Below are positions 7,693 to 16,058 of a stretch of 57,771 bases of DNA, piece after piece. The position numbers and the translations under genes were made by a program. Each line of letters begins with the position of its first letter. The first letter of the stretch is position 1. A model generated the notes under the pieces. That model did not search any database, had not been told where the DNA came from, and was given only the letters and a program-made list of their open reading frames with translations. Source of the DNA: Actinomadura hibisca NBRC 15177 (lineage in GTDB: Bacteria > Actinomycetota > Actinomycetes > Streptosporangiales > Streptosporangiaceae); contig NZ_BCRO01000069.1 in assembly GCF_001552635.1 (NCBI RefSeq), positions 1 through 57,771 on the forward strand. The letters are read 5' to 3'.

Positions 7693-8661
7693 CTAGAGCC
7701 GGTCGACGCCCATGGTGTACAGGTGCGGGCGGCAGCCGCGCATCGAGGCCCGGTAGCGCAGCGTCTCCAGCGGGAGTCCGTAGGTCCGCAGGGCGTCCAC
7801 CAGGATCTCGGCGGCGGCCCTGATGTGCACGCGGTGTGGAGAGGGGAACTCCGCGGTCAGGGTGCGGCCGTCGTTCTCGCGCCAGGACCGCTCCTCGCGC
7901 AGCCGTGCGGTGCTGGTCGCCTCCAGGCGGAGCGGGGATCCGCCGTCCACGAGGAAGCGGACCTGGTGGGGGTCCGACGCGTCGGCGGAGACCAGCGACA
8001 CGACCGTCGGGTCGTCCAGCGCGGGCAGGTCCTCCACCAGCGTCCGCAGCGTCTCCTCCAGCCACTCCCGGAGCTCCTTCCAGCTCTCGGCGACGCAGTG
8101 GCCGGGCAGGGACGTCTCCGCGCAGGACGGGTGCGGCGTCTCGCCCAGCCAGATCCCCACCACCTCGGCCGCGATGTCCCGGTCGCCCCATTCGACGGCG
8201 CGGTGCTCGTCGGCCTCCACCACCTCGGCCGGGCGCAGGCACACCTCCACGCTCGACGCCGTGCGCTCCAGTTCCAGCAGGCTCACCGGGCGCCGCCAGC
8301 GCAACCAGGGGCCGGGCCCGCCGCGCAGTGGAGCGGGGCCTAACAGGTCCTCGGCCAGGCGGCGGGCCGTCCGGAAGGCCTCGTTCAGGGCCGGGCGGTC
8401 GCGGCCCCGGGCCAGCGGGCACGAGAACGACTCGTAGCCGTGCTGGCGGGGCGGCTCCGACAACTCGTCGGGGTAGGCGTGCCCCGGTCCGGTCGGCAGA
8501 CCGCCGTGGAGGGCGACCGCGCCGCGTCCGGCGGCGACCTTCCAGCCCAGGACGGCCGCCGCCCGGTCCACCGCCGCGCGGTCCCAGTCCCCCATGTCGA
8601 GGGCGGCGAAGCGGCGGATCAGGGCCTTGATCTCTGCGTCGGGCAGGCGGGTGACGGTCAT
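7693..8661 (-). CDS. Hypothetical protein, 322 aa
   Basis: A soluble protein I do not recognise with confidence. The start MTVTRLPDAEIKALIRRFAA followed by VDRAAAVLGWKV recalls the opening of DUF6301-type actinomycete proteins, but this is a weak resemblance. The second half (about 180-322) contains a long helix EELREWLEETLRTLVEDL-like stretch and a beta-rich end. ATG 8661 is used; the open frame continues upstream only as the antisense of the methyltransferase gene. It is followed at 9 bp by the acetyltransferase gene and is divergent from the PCMT-like gene at 8794. Confidence 0.6.
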   Translation of the reverse strand: MTVTRLPDAEIKALIRRFAALDMGDWDRAAVDRAAAVLGWKVAAGRGAVALHGGLPTGPGHAYPDELSEPPRQHGYESFSCPLARGRDRPALNEAFRTARRLAEDLLGPAPLRGGPGPWLRWRRPVSLLELERTASSVEVCLRPAEVVEADEHRAVEWGDRDIAAEVVGIWLGETPHPSCAETSLPGHCVAESWKELREWLEETLRTLVEDLPALDDPTVVSLVSADASDPHQVRFLVDGGSPLRLEATSTARLREERSWRENDGRTLTAEFPSPHRVHIRAAAEILVDALRTYGLPLETLRYRASMRGCRPHLYTMGVDRL

Positions 8662-8793
8662 GCTCCGCAACCGTAAAGGGACGAACCGCCGGAAGCCGAC
8701 CCCGGCGCGGGCGGAACGTGGCCGCATCCGGCCCCGCGCCGGTCGATCGTCGGGAGCGTTGAGACGCCGCCGGGCGGGCGGCACAGTGGGGGC

Positions 8794-9915
8794 ATGACCG
8801 AGCCCGAGTACTTGGCCGACCTCCTGCTCTCCGCCGGACGGCTGGCGGACGAACGGTGGCGGGACGGCCTGCTGGCGGTCCCCCGGCACCTGTTCGTCCC
8901 CGCGCGGGCGTGCGCCGTGCCGGACCGGCCCCGCCACGCCGCCTTCGACATCGACCGGGACGCCGACCCGGACCTGTGGCGGGAGACCGTCTACTCCGAC
9001 TCCGTCATCGCCGTCCAGGTCGACGGGCAGGGCACGTGGACCAGCTCGTGCTCGGCGCCGGGGATCGTGGTGCCCTTCCTCCAGGAGTTGCGGCCGCTGG
9101 AGCACCACCGGGTGCTGGAGATCGGCACCGGGACCGGGTGGACGGCGGCGCTGTTGTCCTGGCGTGTCGGTGAGAAGAACGTGACCTCGGTGGAGATCGA
9201 CGCGGAGCTGTCGGAGCGGGCGCGGGCCAATCTTGAAGCCGCCGGGTACGCGCCCCGGCTGGTCGTCGGGGACGGGGCCAAGGGCTTCGCGGAGGGCGCG
9301 CCCTATGACCGGGTCCACGTGACGTGCGGGGTCGAGCGTGTTCCCTACGCGTGGGTCGAGCAGTCCCGGCCCGGCGCGGTCATGGTGCTGCCCTGGTCTC
9401 CCCCGTGGGGGCCGGGCCATCTCGCCCGGTTCACCGTCGCGGAGGGGGCGGCGGTCGGGCGGCTGCTCGGGTCCTGCGGGTTCATGATGCTGCGATCGCA
9501 ACGACGGCCGCTGGGACCGCCGGACGGGGCCGTCGAGCAGCGGGCCGAGGCCGCCAGATCGGTCACGCGGGTCGATCCGCGCACCCTGGTGGGCGACGCG
9601 GCGGGACTCGACCTCGCCATCGCGGGCCTGGTGCCCGGAGTGCGGTCCCTGCTGGAGGGCGCCATGGACGGGTCGGTGCGGCTGTGGGCCATATCCGACG
9701 ACCCCGCCTGGGCCACCGTGGACTTCGTGCCCGGCCGTGCGGAGTTCGAGGTCCGGCAGCACGGCGCGCGGCGGCTCTGGGACGAGGTGGAGGCCGCCTT
9801 CCTGCGCTGGGTCGGCTGGGGCCAGCCCGGACGCGAACGGTTCGGCGTCACGGTGTCGGCCGAGGGGCAGCGGGTGTGGCTGGACCGGCCCGACCAGCCG
9901 CTGAGCCTGGCCTGA
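8794..9915 (+). CDS. PCMT-like S-adenosylmethionine methyltransferase
   Basis: A 373-residue protein with a class I methyltransferase core related to protein-L-isoaspartate O-methyltransferase. The N-terminal section (VPRHLFVPA, then YSDSVIAVQVDGQGTWTSSCSAPGIV) matches the PCMT substrate loop, and motif I is VLEIGTGTGWTAALLSW (about 108-124) with the acidic ribose ligand in VTSVEIDAELSERA. About 150 extra C-terminal residues are absent from classical 210-residue PCMT and resemble the longer actinomycete versions, some of which act on ribosomal peptides. No precursor peptide gene is visible nearby. GTGGGGGC precedes the ATG. Confidence 0.82.
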   Translation: MTEPEYLADLLLSAGRLADERWRDGLLAVPRHLFVPARACAVPDRPRHAAFDIDRDADPDLWRETVYSDSVIAVQVDGQGTWTSSCSAPGIVVPFLQELRPLEHHRVLEIGTGTGWTAALLSWRVGEKNVTSVEIDAELSERARANLEAAGYAPRLVVGDGAKGFAEGAPYDRVHVTCGVERVPYAWVEQSRPGAVMVLPWSPPWGPGHLARFTVAEGAAVGRLLGSCGFMMLRSQRRPLGPPDGAVEQRAEAARSVTRVDPRTLVGDAAGLDLAIAGLVPGVRSLLEGAMDGSVRLWAISDDPAWATVDFVPGRAEFEVRQHGARRLWDEVEAAFLRWVGWGQPGRERFGVTVSAEGQRVWLDRPDQPLSLA

Positions 9916-9947
9916 GAGCCACAGTCCCCGGGCCCGGAAACGCCGAA

Positions 9948-9968
9948 GGCCCCGGCGGGGCCGGGGCC
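9948..9968. terminator. Bidirectional terminator between methyltransferase gene and dps
   Basis: GGCCCCGGC and GCCGGGGCC form a perfect 9-bp stem around a 3-base loop. It lies 32 bp after one stop codon and 34 bp after the convergent one, the ideal place for a shared terminator. There is no T-run on either side. Confidence 0.7.
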
Positions 9969-10002
9969 GTTCGTCGTCGTCTCAGCTCGGACGCGTCTCA
10001 GG

Positions 10003-10470
10003 TCAGGACTGCGCCTGGAACATCCAGTGCTGCTTCTCCAGCTCCGCGGTGATGCCGATCAGCAGGTCCTGCGACACCGGGTCCGGCTCGTCGGTCGCGG
10101 CGATGCGGTCGCGGAACCGGCCGATGATCTGCGCCAGCGTGTCGGTGATCGCGGCGACCACCTTGTCGTCGCCCAGGTAGCCGGCCTCCAGCTGGGGCAG
10201 CTCGGTGCGGTCGGCGACGGTCTGCGCGCGGCCGTCGGGGCTCACGCCGATCGCGACGGCGCGCTCGGCCACGTCGTCCTGCGACTGGCGGGCGAGGTCC
10301 ACCACCTCGTCCAGGTGCTCGTGCACGACCTTGAAACGCGGACCGGTCAGGTTCCAGTGCGCCTGCTTGGCGAGCAGCGCCAGGTCGATCAGGTCGACGA
10401 GGGCCCCCTGGAGCGCCTCACCGGCGGCCTTCTTCTCCTTGGCGCCGAGCGGGCTCTTGATCTTCGCCAT
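10003..10470 (-). CDS. dps: Dps family DNA-protection/ferritin-like protein
   Basis: A 155-residue Dps-type mini-ferritin that would form dodecamers, oxidise Fe(II) with peroxide and protect DNA. The inter-subunit ferroxidase ligands are visible: His in AKQAHWNLTGPRF (about 38), His in VVHEHLDEVVD (about 49-51) and the acidic pair in RQSQDDVAERA (about 65-69). A lysine-rich N-terminus (AKIKSPLGAKEKKA) may contact DNA. The ribosome site is GGAAGGAGCCCGAT before ATG. The gene follows clgR on the same strand with a 119-bp gap, large enough for its own promoter. Confidence 0.93.
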   Translation of the reverse strand: MAKIKSPLGAKEKKAAGEALQGALVDLIDLALLAKQAHWNLTGPRFKVVHEHLDEVVDLARQSQDDVAERAVAIGVSPDGRAQTVADRTELPQLEAGYLGDDKVVAAITDTLAQIIGRFRDRIAATDEPDPVSQDLLIGITAELEKQHWMFQAQS

Positions 10471-10589
10471 ATCGGGCTCCTTCCGCGTCGTTTCCGGACT
10501 GGTGTTTACAACGAGGAAGGATGCCCCAATATGCCGTTGTCACTCGTGAGGCCGCCCACACCGGCGGCCTCGGCCGGGTCAAGGAGGTC

Positions 10590-10946
10590 TCAGGCCGCCA
10601 CCATGTCGGCGCGGAACTCGCCGGTGATCTCCTCGGGCGTGGCGGGAATGCTCTCGGACGTGATGCGCTCGTGCTCGGGGGGCGCGCCCGCCATGACGGG
10701 CTCGTGCTGCAGTTCGGCGAGGGCCAGGGCGTCCGCGACCTCGCGGAGGACGTGGGACAGCGGCACACCGAGCGCCTTGCAGATCGAAGCCAGCAGCTCC
10801 GACGACGCTTCCTTCTGCCCTCGTTCGACCTCGGAGAGGTAGCCGAGGGAAACCCGTGCCGCCGCGGACACCTCGCGGAGGGTGCGTCCCTGGCGCAGCC
10901 GCAGCTGCCGCAGTACGTCACCGAGCAGCTGGCGAAGCAGGACCAT
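10590..10946 (-). CDS. clgR: ClgR-type XRE family transcriptional activator
   Basis: A 118-residue helix-turn-helix regulator. The HTH segment LRQGRTLREVSAAARVSLGYLSEVERGQKEAS (read here in two parts, about 16-47) is the ClgR signature. ClgR activates clp protease and related stress genes in actinobacteria. The protein ends in Ala-Ala (DMVAA), matching the C-terminal pair reported to mark Streptomyces ClgR for ClpP degradation. I start at ATG 10946, behind GAGGGAGGGAGCG, rather than at ATG 10976, because known ClgR proteins begin at the MVLLRQLLGDVLR position. It sits downstream of cinA, as in other actinobacteria. Confidence 0.9.
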   Translation of the reverse strand: MVLLRQLLGDVLRQLRLRQGRTLREVSAAARVSLGYLSEVERGQKEASSELLASICKALGVPLSHVLREVADALALAELQHEPVMAGAPPEHERITSESIPATPEEITGEFRADMVAA

Positions 10947-11026
10947 CGTCTCGCTCCCTCCCTCAGTTCGGACCATCTGCCGGTTCCACCGTACCCGGCT
11001 TGGCGGTGACCGTGGCAGACCGCTGA

Positions 11027-11046
11027 TTTCGTGTTCGCTCGAAACG
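11027..11046 (-). promoter_or_regulatory. Possible ClgR-type operator upstream of clgR
   Basis: TTTCG (11027-11031) and CGAAA (11040-11044) are inverted repeats, with GTTCGC (11033-11038) between and overlapping them. GTTCGC resembles a half-site of reported ClgR operators. The position between cinA and clgR would suit autoregulation. The second half-site is poor, so this is tentative. Confidence 0.3.
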
Positions 11047-11057
11047 TAACGCTGTAA

Positions 11058-12356
11058 TCATCCCGTCTCTTCCCGATCTTCGGTCCCGGCGGCCTCGCCG
11101 TCGCCCGGCGGCAGCCCCAGCAGCTCGCGTCGTAGCAGGTCAAGGGCGTGCACCACGGTCATCCGGCGGATGACGGCGCGGATCTCGGGGCCGGTGCCGG
11201 GCACCGGGAGGCGCGGGGCGGACACGGTCGGCTCCTTTCCAGGTCCGGCCACGCCGATGTAGACCGTTCCGACCGGCCTGCCGTCCTGCGGGTCGGGACC
11301 GGCCACGCCGGTCACCGCCAGGCCGTAGTCGGCGCCGAACCGGTCGCGCGCCCCGGCGGCCATCTGGCGGGCCACCTCCGGGTGCACCGCGCCCTCGGCG
11401 GCCAGCAGCTCCGCCGACACGCCGAGCCCGCGCTCCTTCTGCGCGGTGGCGTAGGCGACCAGCCCGCCGACGTAGGTGGCCGACGCGCCCGGCACGGTGG
11501 TCAGCTCCGCGCCGATCAGGCCGCCGCTCAGCGACTCGGCGGTGGCCACCGTCGCCGAGCGTTCGAGCAGCAGCCGGTGCACGACCTGGGCCAGCGGCTC
11601 CTCGCCCGCGCCGTACACCGCCGGGCCGATCAGGGTGCGGGCCCGGCCCTCGGCCTCGGCCAGCAGGCCGCCGGCGTCCGCGCCGGTGGCGGTGATGCGG
11701 ACCTTCACCTCGGCCGGGTCGGGCAGGTAGGCGAGCCGGACGCCGTCCATGCCCTCCACGGTCTCCAGGCGGTCGGCCAGGACCGACTCCCAGAGCCCGG
11801 CGGTGCGCAGGGTGCGGCGGGCGGCGTCGGGCAGCCCGGCGCGCTCGGCCAGCTCGGGCAGCACGACCTCGTCCATGATCGTGCGCATCTCGAACGGCAC
11901 GCCGGGCAGCGCGTACACCGCGCCGCCGGGCAGCTCCACGCGCAGGCCGGGCGCGCTGCCCGCGGAGTTGGCCAGCACCCGGGCGCCCTCGGGGACCTCG
12001 GCCATGCGCAGCGCCATCGGCTGGAGCTCGCGCCCGGCCGCCGCCGACCGCTCGCGCAGCCGCCGCTCCAGGCCGGCGTCGCGGAGCAGCGGCACCCCGG
12101 CGGCCTTGGCGAGCGCGTCGCGGGTGAGGTCGTCGGAGGTGGGGCCGAGCCCGCCGGTGGTGATCACCGCGTCGGCGCGCTCCAGCGCGCTGCGCACCGC
12201 CGCGACGATCACCTCCAGCTCGTCGCCGACCACCACGCTGCGCGTGACGGTGACGCCGCGCTCGGCCAGGCGCTGCCCGAGCCAGGCGGCGTTGCCGTTG
12301 ACCGTGTCGCCGAGCAGCAGCTCGTCCCCGATCGTCAGAAGTTCGACCCGCAGCAC
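11058..12356 (-). CDS. cinA: CinA family nicotinamide-nucleotide amidase
   Basis: A 432-residue two-domain protein. Residues about 1-170 form the molybdopterin-binding-like domain (VELLTIGDELLLGDTVN, then VITTGGLGPTSDDLTRDA), and about 265-415 form the NMN deamidase domain (TVATAESLSGGLIGAELTTV, YVGGLVAYATAQKERGLGV, and LAVTGVAGPDPQDGRPVGTV). The enzyme recycles nicotinamide mononucleotide in pyridine-nucleotide salvage. The start is GTG behind GAGGGGCAACAC. In most actinobacteria cinA directly follows pgsA; here a DUF1990-YndJ pair lies between them. Confidence 0.95.
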   Translation of the reverse strand: MLRVELLTIGDELLLGDTVNGNAAWLGQRLAERGVTVTRSVVVGDELEVIVAAVRSALERADAVITTGGLGPTSDDLTRDALAKAAGVPLLRDAGLERRLRERSAAAGRELQPMALRMAEVPEGARVLANSAGSAPGLRVELPGGAVYALPGVPFEMRTIMDEVVLPELAERAGLPDAARRTLRTAGLWESVLADRLETVEGMDGVRLAYLPDPAEVKVRITATGADAGGLLAEAEGRARTLIGPAVYGAGEEPLAQVVHRLLLERSATVATAESLSGGLIGAELTTVPGASATYVGGLVAYATAQKERGLGVSAELLAAEGAVHPEVARQMAAGARDRFGADYGLAVTGVAGPDPQDGRPVGTVYIGVAGPGKEPTVSAPRLPVPGTGPEIRAVIRRMTVVHALDLLRRELLGLPPGDGEAAGTEDREETG

Positions 12357-12413
12357 GTGTTGCCCCTCATCCTCTTGATCGCGTCTCTCCCCGGAATCTA
12401 CGCCAGCCCCCTG

Positions 12414-12923
12414 TCAGCGCGCTTGGGACAGGCGGCGCAGGACCGCCCCGCAGCGGCGCGCGTAGGCGCGCTGCATCACCGGGACGAGCGGCCCGGCGGC
12501 CCTGGCCAGCCGGGACGCCGGGAGGCTGAAGGCGGTGACGGTCAGCCACACCTCGCCCTCGTCGTCCAGATGCACCACGAACGACTCCTCGCCGCGCTCG
12601 GGATGGCCCGGCAGCGTGCCGTAGGCCCATCCGGCGCGGCGCTCCTCCTCGACCGTCCAGATGATCCGGCACGGCGCGTTGAGCCGGAACGGCCCGACGC
12701 CCAGGCCGACCACCACACTCGCGTCCGGCCGGGCGCGCGGCGCGGAGGCGTTCAGGCGGACCGGGATGGCCCGGTGCATCCAGAACTCCATGAGCGCGTC
12801 GGCGGCGTTGCGGAACACCACCGGCCCCTCCCCCACCGGTACGCGCACCCGCAGGTGGTTGTAGCCGGGCGGCAGGTCCAGGGTCTCGGTGGCCCCGACC
12901 TCGTCGTAGGTGAACCCGTTCAC
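12414..12923 (-). CDS. DUF1990 family protein
   Basis: A 169-residue soluble protein with the DUF1990 pattern: FTYDEVGAT at the start, LPPGYNHLRVRVPVG, a central GLGVGPFRLNAPCRIIW and the late YGTLPGHPERGEESFVVHLDDEGEVW segment. The family has a lipid-binding-like fold but no firm biochemical role. Its GTG start overlaps the stop of the YndJ-like gene by 4 bp (GTGA) and is preceded by GGAGGAGGCGCT, so the two are translationally coupled. DUF1990 and YndJ are found together in other bacteria, which supports a joint function. Confidence 0.85.
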   Translation of the reverse strand: MNGFTYDEVGATETLDLPPGYNHLRVRVPVGEGPVVFRNAADALMEFWMHRAIPVRLNASAPRARPDASVVVGLGVGPFRLNAPCRIIWTVEEERRAGWAYGTLPGHPERGEESFVVHLDDEGEVWLTVTAFSLPASRLARAAGPLVPVMQRAYARRCGAVLRRLSQAR

Positions 12924-13729
12924 AGCGCCTCCTCCTTCAGGCAGGCCCAGGCCAGGATGCCGCACAACGCGAATCCGAAGGCGTTCCCCACCCCGTGGGT
13001 GGCGACCATCCACGACAACGACGGGTGCGGCAGCCCCGACGCCTCCCCCAGCGCCCAGCTCAGCGCCAGGACCATCGTGGCGGCGAGGACGGCGGACGAG
13101 ACCAGCAGCAGGACGCGGACGGCGCCGCCGGACCGCACCGAGCGCCACGTCAGCCAGCCCGTCAGCCACATCCCGCAGGTCAGCACGACCGCGCCCGCGA
13201 ACTCGGCCCACTGCCCGGCGAAGTAGCCCGCGAGGACCAGCAGCGTCCCGGCGGGGACGCTGAGCGCGGCGGCGGTCGCGGCCCGGCGGTGTTGCGGCCG
13301 GGCCGCCGCCGCCCGCCCGACCAGGCCCGCGATGAGCGCGGCGGCGAACCCGGCGTAGTGGAAGTGCGCGACGGTCAGCGACAGGATCGTCAGCGAGAAC
13401 CCGAACAGCTCCACACCGCCGCGCTCGGCGACCAGTGCCGTCCCCGCCACGGCCGGGGCGGCGAGCGCGGTGGCGACCGCGATCTCCACCGGGTCCCACC
13501 GCCGCAGCCGCCGCACCGCCTGGCCCGCCAGCGGCAGCGTGGCGGCCGCGTAGAGGGCCGCCAGGGCGACGGCGGGCGCGCCGCGCGGCAACCACAGGGA
13601 CACCGACCCGGCGGCGGCCCCGGCGAGCCAGACGCCGCGCAGCGCGGCGGGCAGCCCGACCAGCCGCAGACCGAGCGGGACCACCACCAGCATCCCGGTC
13701 ATGACGATCACGTGCACCAGCGCGACCAC
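12920..13729 (-). CDS. YndJ-like integral membrane protein
   Basis: A 269-residue membrane protein with about 8 hydrophobic segments. The motif LTVAHFHYAGFAAALIAGL (about 122-140) is the YndJ hallmark, a His-rich transmembrane patch that might bind a metal or carry protons. The start is GTG 13729 with a weak GGGGG ribosome site; an internal ATG ten residues later is possible. The upstream region holds two near-identical palindromes (13746-13795), so the gene looks tightly repressed. Together with DUF1990 it forms a two-gene insertion in the pgsA-cinA interval. Confidence 0.8.
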   Translation of the reverse strand: MVALVHVIVMTGMLVVVPLGLRLVGLPAALRGVWLAGAAAGSVSLWLPRGAPAVALAALYAAATLPLAGQAVRRLRRWDPVEIAVATALAAPAVAGTALVAERGGVELFGFSLTILSLTVAHFHYAGFAAALIAGLVGRAAAARPQHRRAATAAALSVPAGTLLVLAGYFAGQWAEFAGAVVLTCGMWLTGWLTWRSVRSGGAVRVLLLVSSAVLAATMVLALSWALGEASGLPHPSLSWMVATHGVGNAFGFALCGILAWACLKEEAL

Positions 13730-13745
13730 GGGGCGCCCCCAATTT

Positions 13746-13795
13746 TTGAACGTGTTCAGACAGGGGCGACGCTACACCCGACTGAACGCGTTCAA
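13746..13795. promoter_or_regulatory. Two tandem 12-bp palindromic operators
   Basis: TGAACGTGTTCA (13747-13758) and TGAACGCGTTCA (13783-13794) are perfect TGAAC-N2-GTTCA dyads, 36 bp apart centre to centre. They are embedded in AT-rich sequence directly upstream of the YndJ-like start. The dyad type is common for TetR-family repressors. No TetR gene lies nearby, so the regulator is encoded elsewhere. Confidence 0.7.
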
Positions 13796-13896
13796 AAGGA
13801 GGGACGGCCTGGTGTGACCGGCGTTACCGGGGCGCGGAACGGAACCGGCCGCCCCCGGATCGGCGGGGACGGCGGAACGGCACGACGCAGAAAGCG

Positions 13897-13975
13897 GCGC
13901 GGGGCAACAGGCAGCGCGGGCCAGCGGGCGGCGCGGGTCAGCAGGCCGCGCCGGTCAGCAGGCCGCGCGGGTCAG
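13897..13975. repeat. 17-bp tandem repeat, about 4.6 copies
   Basis: Imperfect copies of GCGCGGGTCAGCAGGCC begin at 13897, 13914, 13931 and 13948, with a partial copy at 13965. The last copy contains the pgsA stop codon, so the array extends the 3' end of that gene into the spacer. It is a possible slippage-derived array; copies 2 to 4 differ from the consensus by 0 to 4 bases. Confidence 0.7.
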
Positions 13976-14571
13976 GCTTTCGCGCGGCCCGCCTTGCGCA
14001 GCCGCCATGCCTGGACGACGTAGTCCGCGCCCGTCACCACCGTGACCACCAGCGCGGCCGCCATCGTCGCCCAGCGCACCGGGTCCAGCGGGCCCGGCAG
14101 GATGTACAGGCCGATCGCGATGACCTGGAGCGTGGTCTTGAGCTTGCCGCCCTTGCTGGCCGGGATCACCCCGTACCGGATCACCACGAAGCGCAGCAGC
14201 GTGACGCCGATCTCGCGGACCAGGATCGCGGCGGTCACCCACCACCACAACTCGCCCAGCAGCGACAGGCTGATCAGCGCCGCGCCGGTCAGCGCCTTGT
14301 CGGCGATCGGGTCGGCGATCTTGCCGAAGTCGGTGACCAGGTTGTACCGGCGGGCCAGATCACCGTCGATCTTGTCGGTGACCGAGGCCAGCGCGAACAC
14401 CCCGAACGCCGCCAGCCGCCAGCCGGTGCCCTCCAGGAACAACAACCACACGAACACCGGCACCAGCGCGATGCGCGCCATCGTCAGCAGGTTGGCGATG
14501 TTGTAGAGGCTGACCCGGTGCGGGCCGGGGTCCGGGGCGCCCGCCACCGGCTCCGGCGCTCCGGCGATCAT
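13972..14571 (-). CDS. pgsA: CDP-diacylglycerol--glycerol-3-phosphate 3-phosphatidyltransferase
   Basis: A 199-residue integral membrane enzyme that makes phosphatidylglycerolphosphate, the first committed step to phosphatidylglycerol and cardiolipin. The CDP-alcohol phosphotransferase motif D-G-x2-A-R-x8-G-x3-D-x3-D is complete, from DGDLARR to DPIAD (about 70-92). Four or five hydrophobic helices follow the usual order. Its ATG overlaps the rimO stop by 4 bp (ATGA). The 3' end runs into a 17-bp tandem repeat. Confidence 0.95.
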   Translation of the reverse strand: MIAGAPEPVAGAPDPGPHRVSLYNIANLLTMARIALVPVFVWLLFLEGTGWRLAAFGVFALASVTDKIDGDLARRYNLVTDFGKIADPIADKALTGAALISLSLLGELWWWVTAAILVREIGVTLLRFVVIRYGVIPASKGGKLKTTLQVIAIGLYILPGPLDPVRWATMAAALVVTVVTGADYVVQAWRLRKAGRAKA

Positions 14572-15998
14572 GAGACGTCCGCGATCAGGTCCACGCCGTC
14601 GTTGCCGGCGACGCGGGCGCGCACGATCTCGCCGATGGACAGGCCCTCGCCGCGCACCAGCACCGTGCCGTCCACCTCGGGGGCCTGGTGCTCGGAGCGG
14701 CCCTCGTACTGGCCGTTCTCGGTCTTCTCCTCCACCAGCACGGCGATCTCGGTGCCGATGCGGTCTTCAGCGCGCTGGGCGGTCAGCTCCTCGGCCAGCG
14801 CCGACAGCTCCTCCACCCGGCGGGCGACCTCGTCGGGGTCCACCTTGCCGCCGAGCGTCGCGGCCTCGGTGCCGTCCTCGTCGGAGTAGCCGAACACGCC
14901 GATCGCGTCCAGGCGCGCGGCGCTCAGGAACTGCACCAGCTCCTCGAAGTCGTCCTCGGACTCGCCGGGGAAGCCCACGATGAAGTTGGAGCGCACGCCC
15001 GCCTCCGGGGCCTGGGCACGCACGGCCTCCAGCAGCTCCAGGAACCGCTCGCGGTCGCCGAACCGCCGCATCGACCGCAGCACCGGGCCGCTGGCGTGCT
15101 GGAATGACAGGTCGAAGTAGGGCGCCACGCCCTCGGTCTGGCAGATCACGTCGATCAGGCCGGGCCGCGTCTCGGCGGGCTGCAGGTAGCTGACGCGCAC
15201 CCGCTCGACGCCGTCGACGGCCGCCAGCTGCGGCAGCAGCTTCTCCAGCGCCCGCAGGTCGCCCAGGTCCTTGCCGTAGGAGGTGGAGTTCTCGCTGACC
15301 AGCACCAGCTCGCGCACGTCGTGCCCGGCCAGCCAGCGCGCCTCCTCCAGCACCTCCGCCGGGGGCCGCGACACGTACGCGCCGCGGAAGGCGGGGATGG
15401 CGCAGAAGGTGCAGCGCCGGTCGCAGCCGGAGGCCAGCTTCAGCGGGGCCACCGGGCCGCCGCCGAGCCGCCGCCGCAACACGCGCGGGCCGGTCGCCGG
15501 GGCGAGGCCGTCCGGCAGGTCCGCCGGAGCGCTCGGGCGCGGGGCGTGGCCGGGGATCGCGACCGACGCCGCGGACGCCGAGCGCTCGACGGGGCTGATC
15601 GGCAGCAGCTTGCGGCGGTCGCGCGGGGTGTGCGCGTCGTGCCGCCGGCCCGCCATGACGTCGTCCAGCCGCTCGCCGATCGCGGTGTAGTCGTCGAAGC
15701 TGATCACCGCGTCGGCCTCGGGCAGCGCCTCGGCCAGCTCGGCGCCGTACCGCTCGGCCATGCAGCCGGCCGCCACGACCTTGGCGCCGGAGTCGTGCGC
15801 GGCCAGCAGGGTGTCGATGGAGTCCTTCTTCGCGGCGTCGATGAAGCCGCAGGTGTTGACCACCACCACGTCGGCGCCGTCGGCGGAGTCGGACAGCTCC
15901 CATCCGGCGCCCTCCATGCGGGCGGCGAGCTCTTCGGAGTCGACCTCGTTGCGGGCGCAGCCGAGCGTGACGAGGGAGACGGTACGACGTGAGGACAT
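14568..15998 (-). CDS. rimO: Ribosomal protein S12 methylthiotransferase RimO
   Basis: A 476-residue radical-SAM methylthiotransferase that modifies Asp88/89 of ribosomal protein S12. The N-terminal MTTase domain has its three cluster cysteines in TLGCARNEVDSEE, VNTCGFID and AAGCMAERYG. The radical-SAM site is CDRRCTFC (C-x3-C-x2-C, about 190-197), and a C-terminal TRAM domain is present (VLVRGEGLSIGEIVRARVAG). An insertion of about 30 Pro/Ala-rich residues before the radical-SAM domain is typical of actinobacteria. It overlaps pgsA by 4 bp and follows the rodZ-like gene by 60 bp. Confidence 0.96.
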   Translation of the reverse strand: MSSRRTVSLVTLGCARNEVDSEELAARMEGAGWELSDSADGADVVVVNTCGFIDAAKKDSIDTLLAAHDSGAKVVAAGCMAERYGAELAEALPEADAVISFDDYTAIGERLDDVMAGRRHDAHTPRDRRKLLPISPVERSASAASVAIPGHAPRPSAPADLPDGLAPATGPRVLRRRLGGGPVAPLKLASGCDRRCTFCAIPAFRGAYVSRPPAEVLEEARWLAGHDVRELVLVSENSTSYGKDLGDLRALEKLLPQLAAVDGVERVRVSYLQPAETRPGLIDVICQTEGVAPYFDLSFQHASGPVLRSMRRFGDRERFLELLEAVRAQAPEAGVRSNFIVGFPGESEDDFEELVQFLSAARLDAIGVFGYSDEDGTEAATLGGKVDPDEVARRVEELSALAEELTAQRAEDRIGTEIAVLVEEKTENGQYEGRSEHQAPEVDGTVLVRGEGLSIGEIVRARVAGNDGVDLIADVS

Positions 15999-16058
15999 GC
16001 CTCTAAAGGTAATGGTCCCCGGCCGCCGAACCGACCAGGACCCGGTGGGAGAAGGCGG

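Noticed and set aside
13796..13971. Arg-rich plus-strand peptide frame after the YndJ operators
   Set aside because: It reads through the 17-bp repeats, lacks a ribosome site and has no recognisable composition of a protein.
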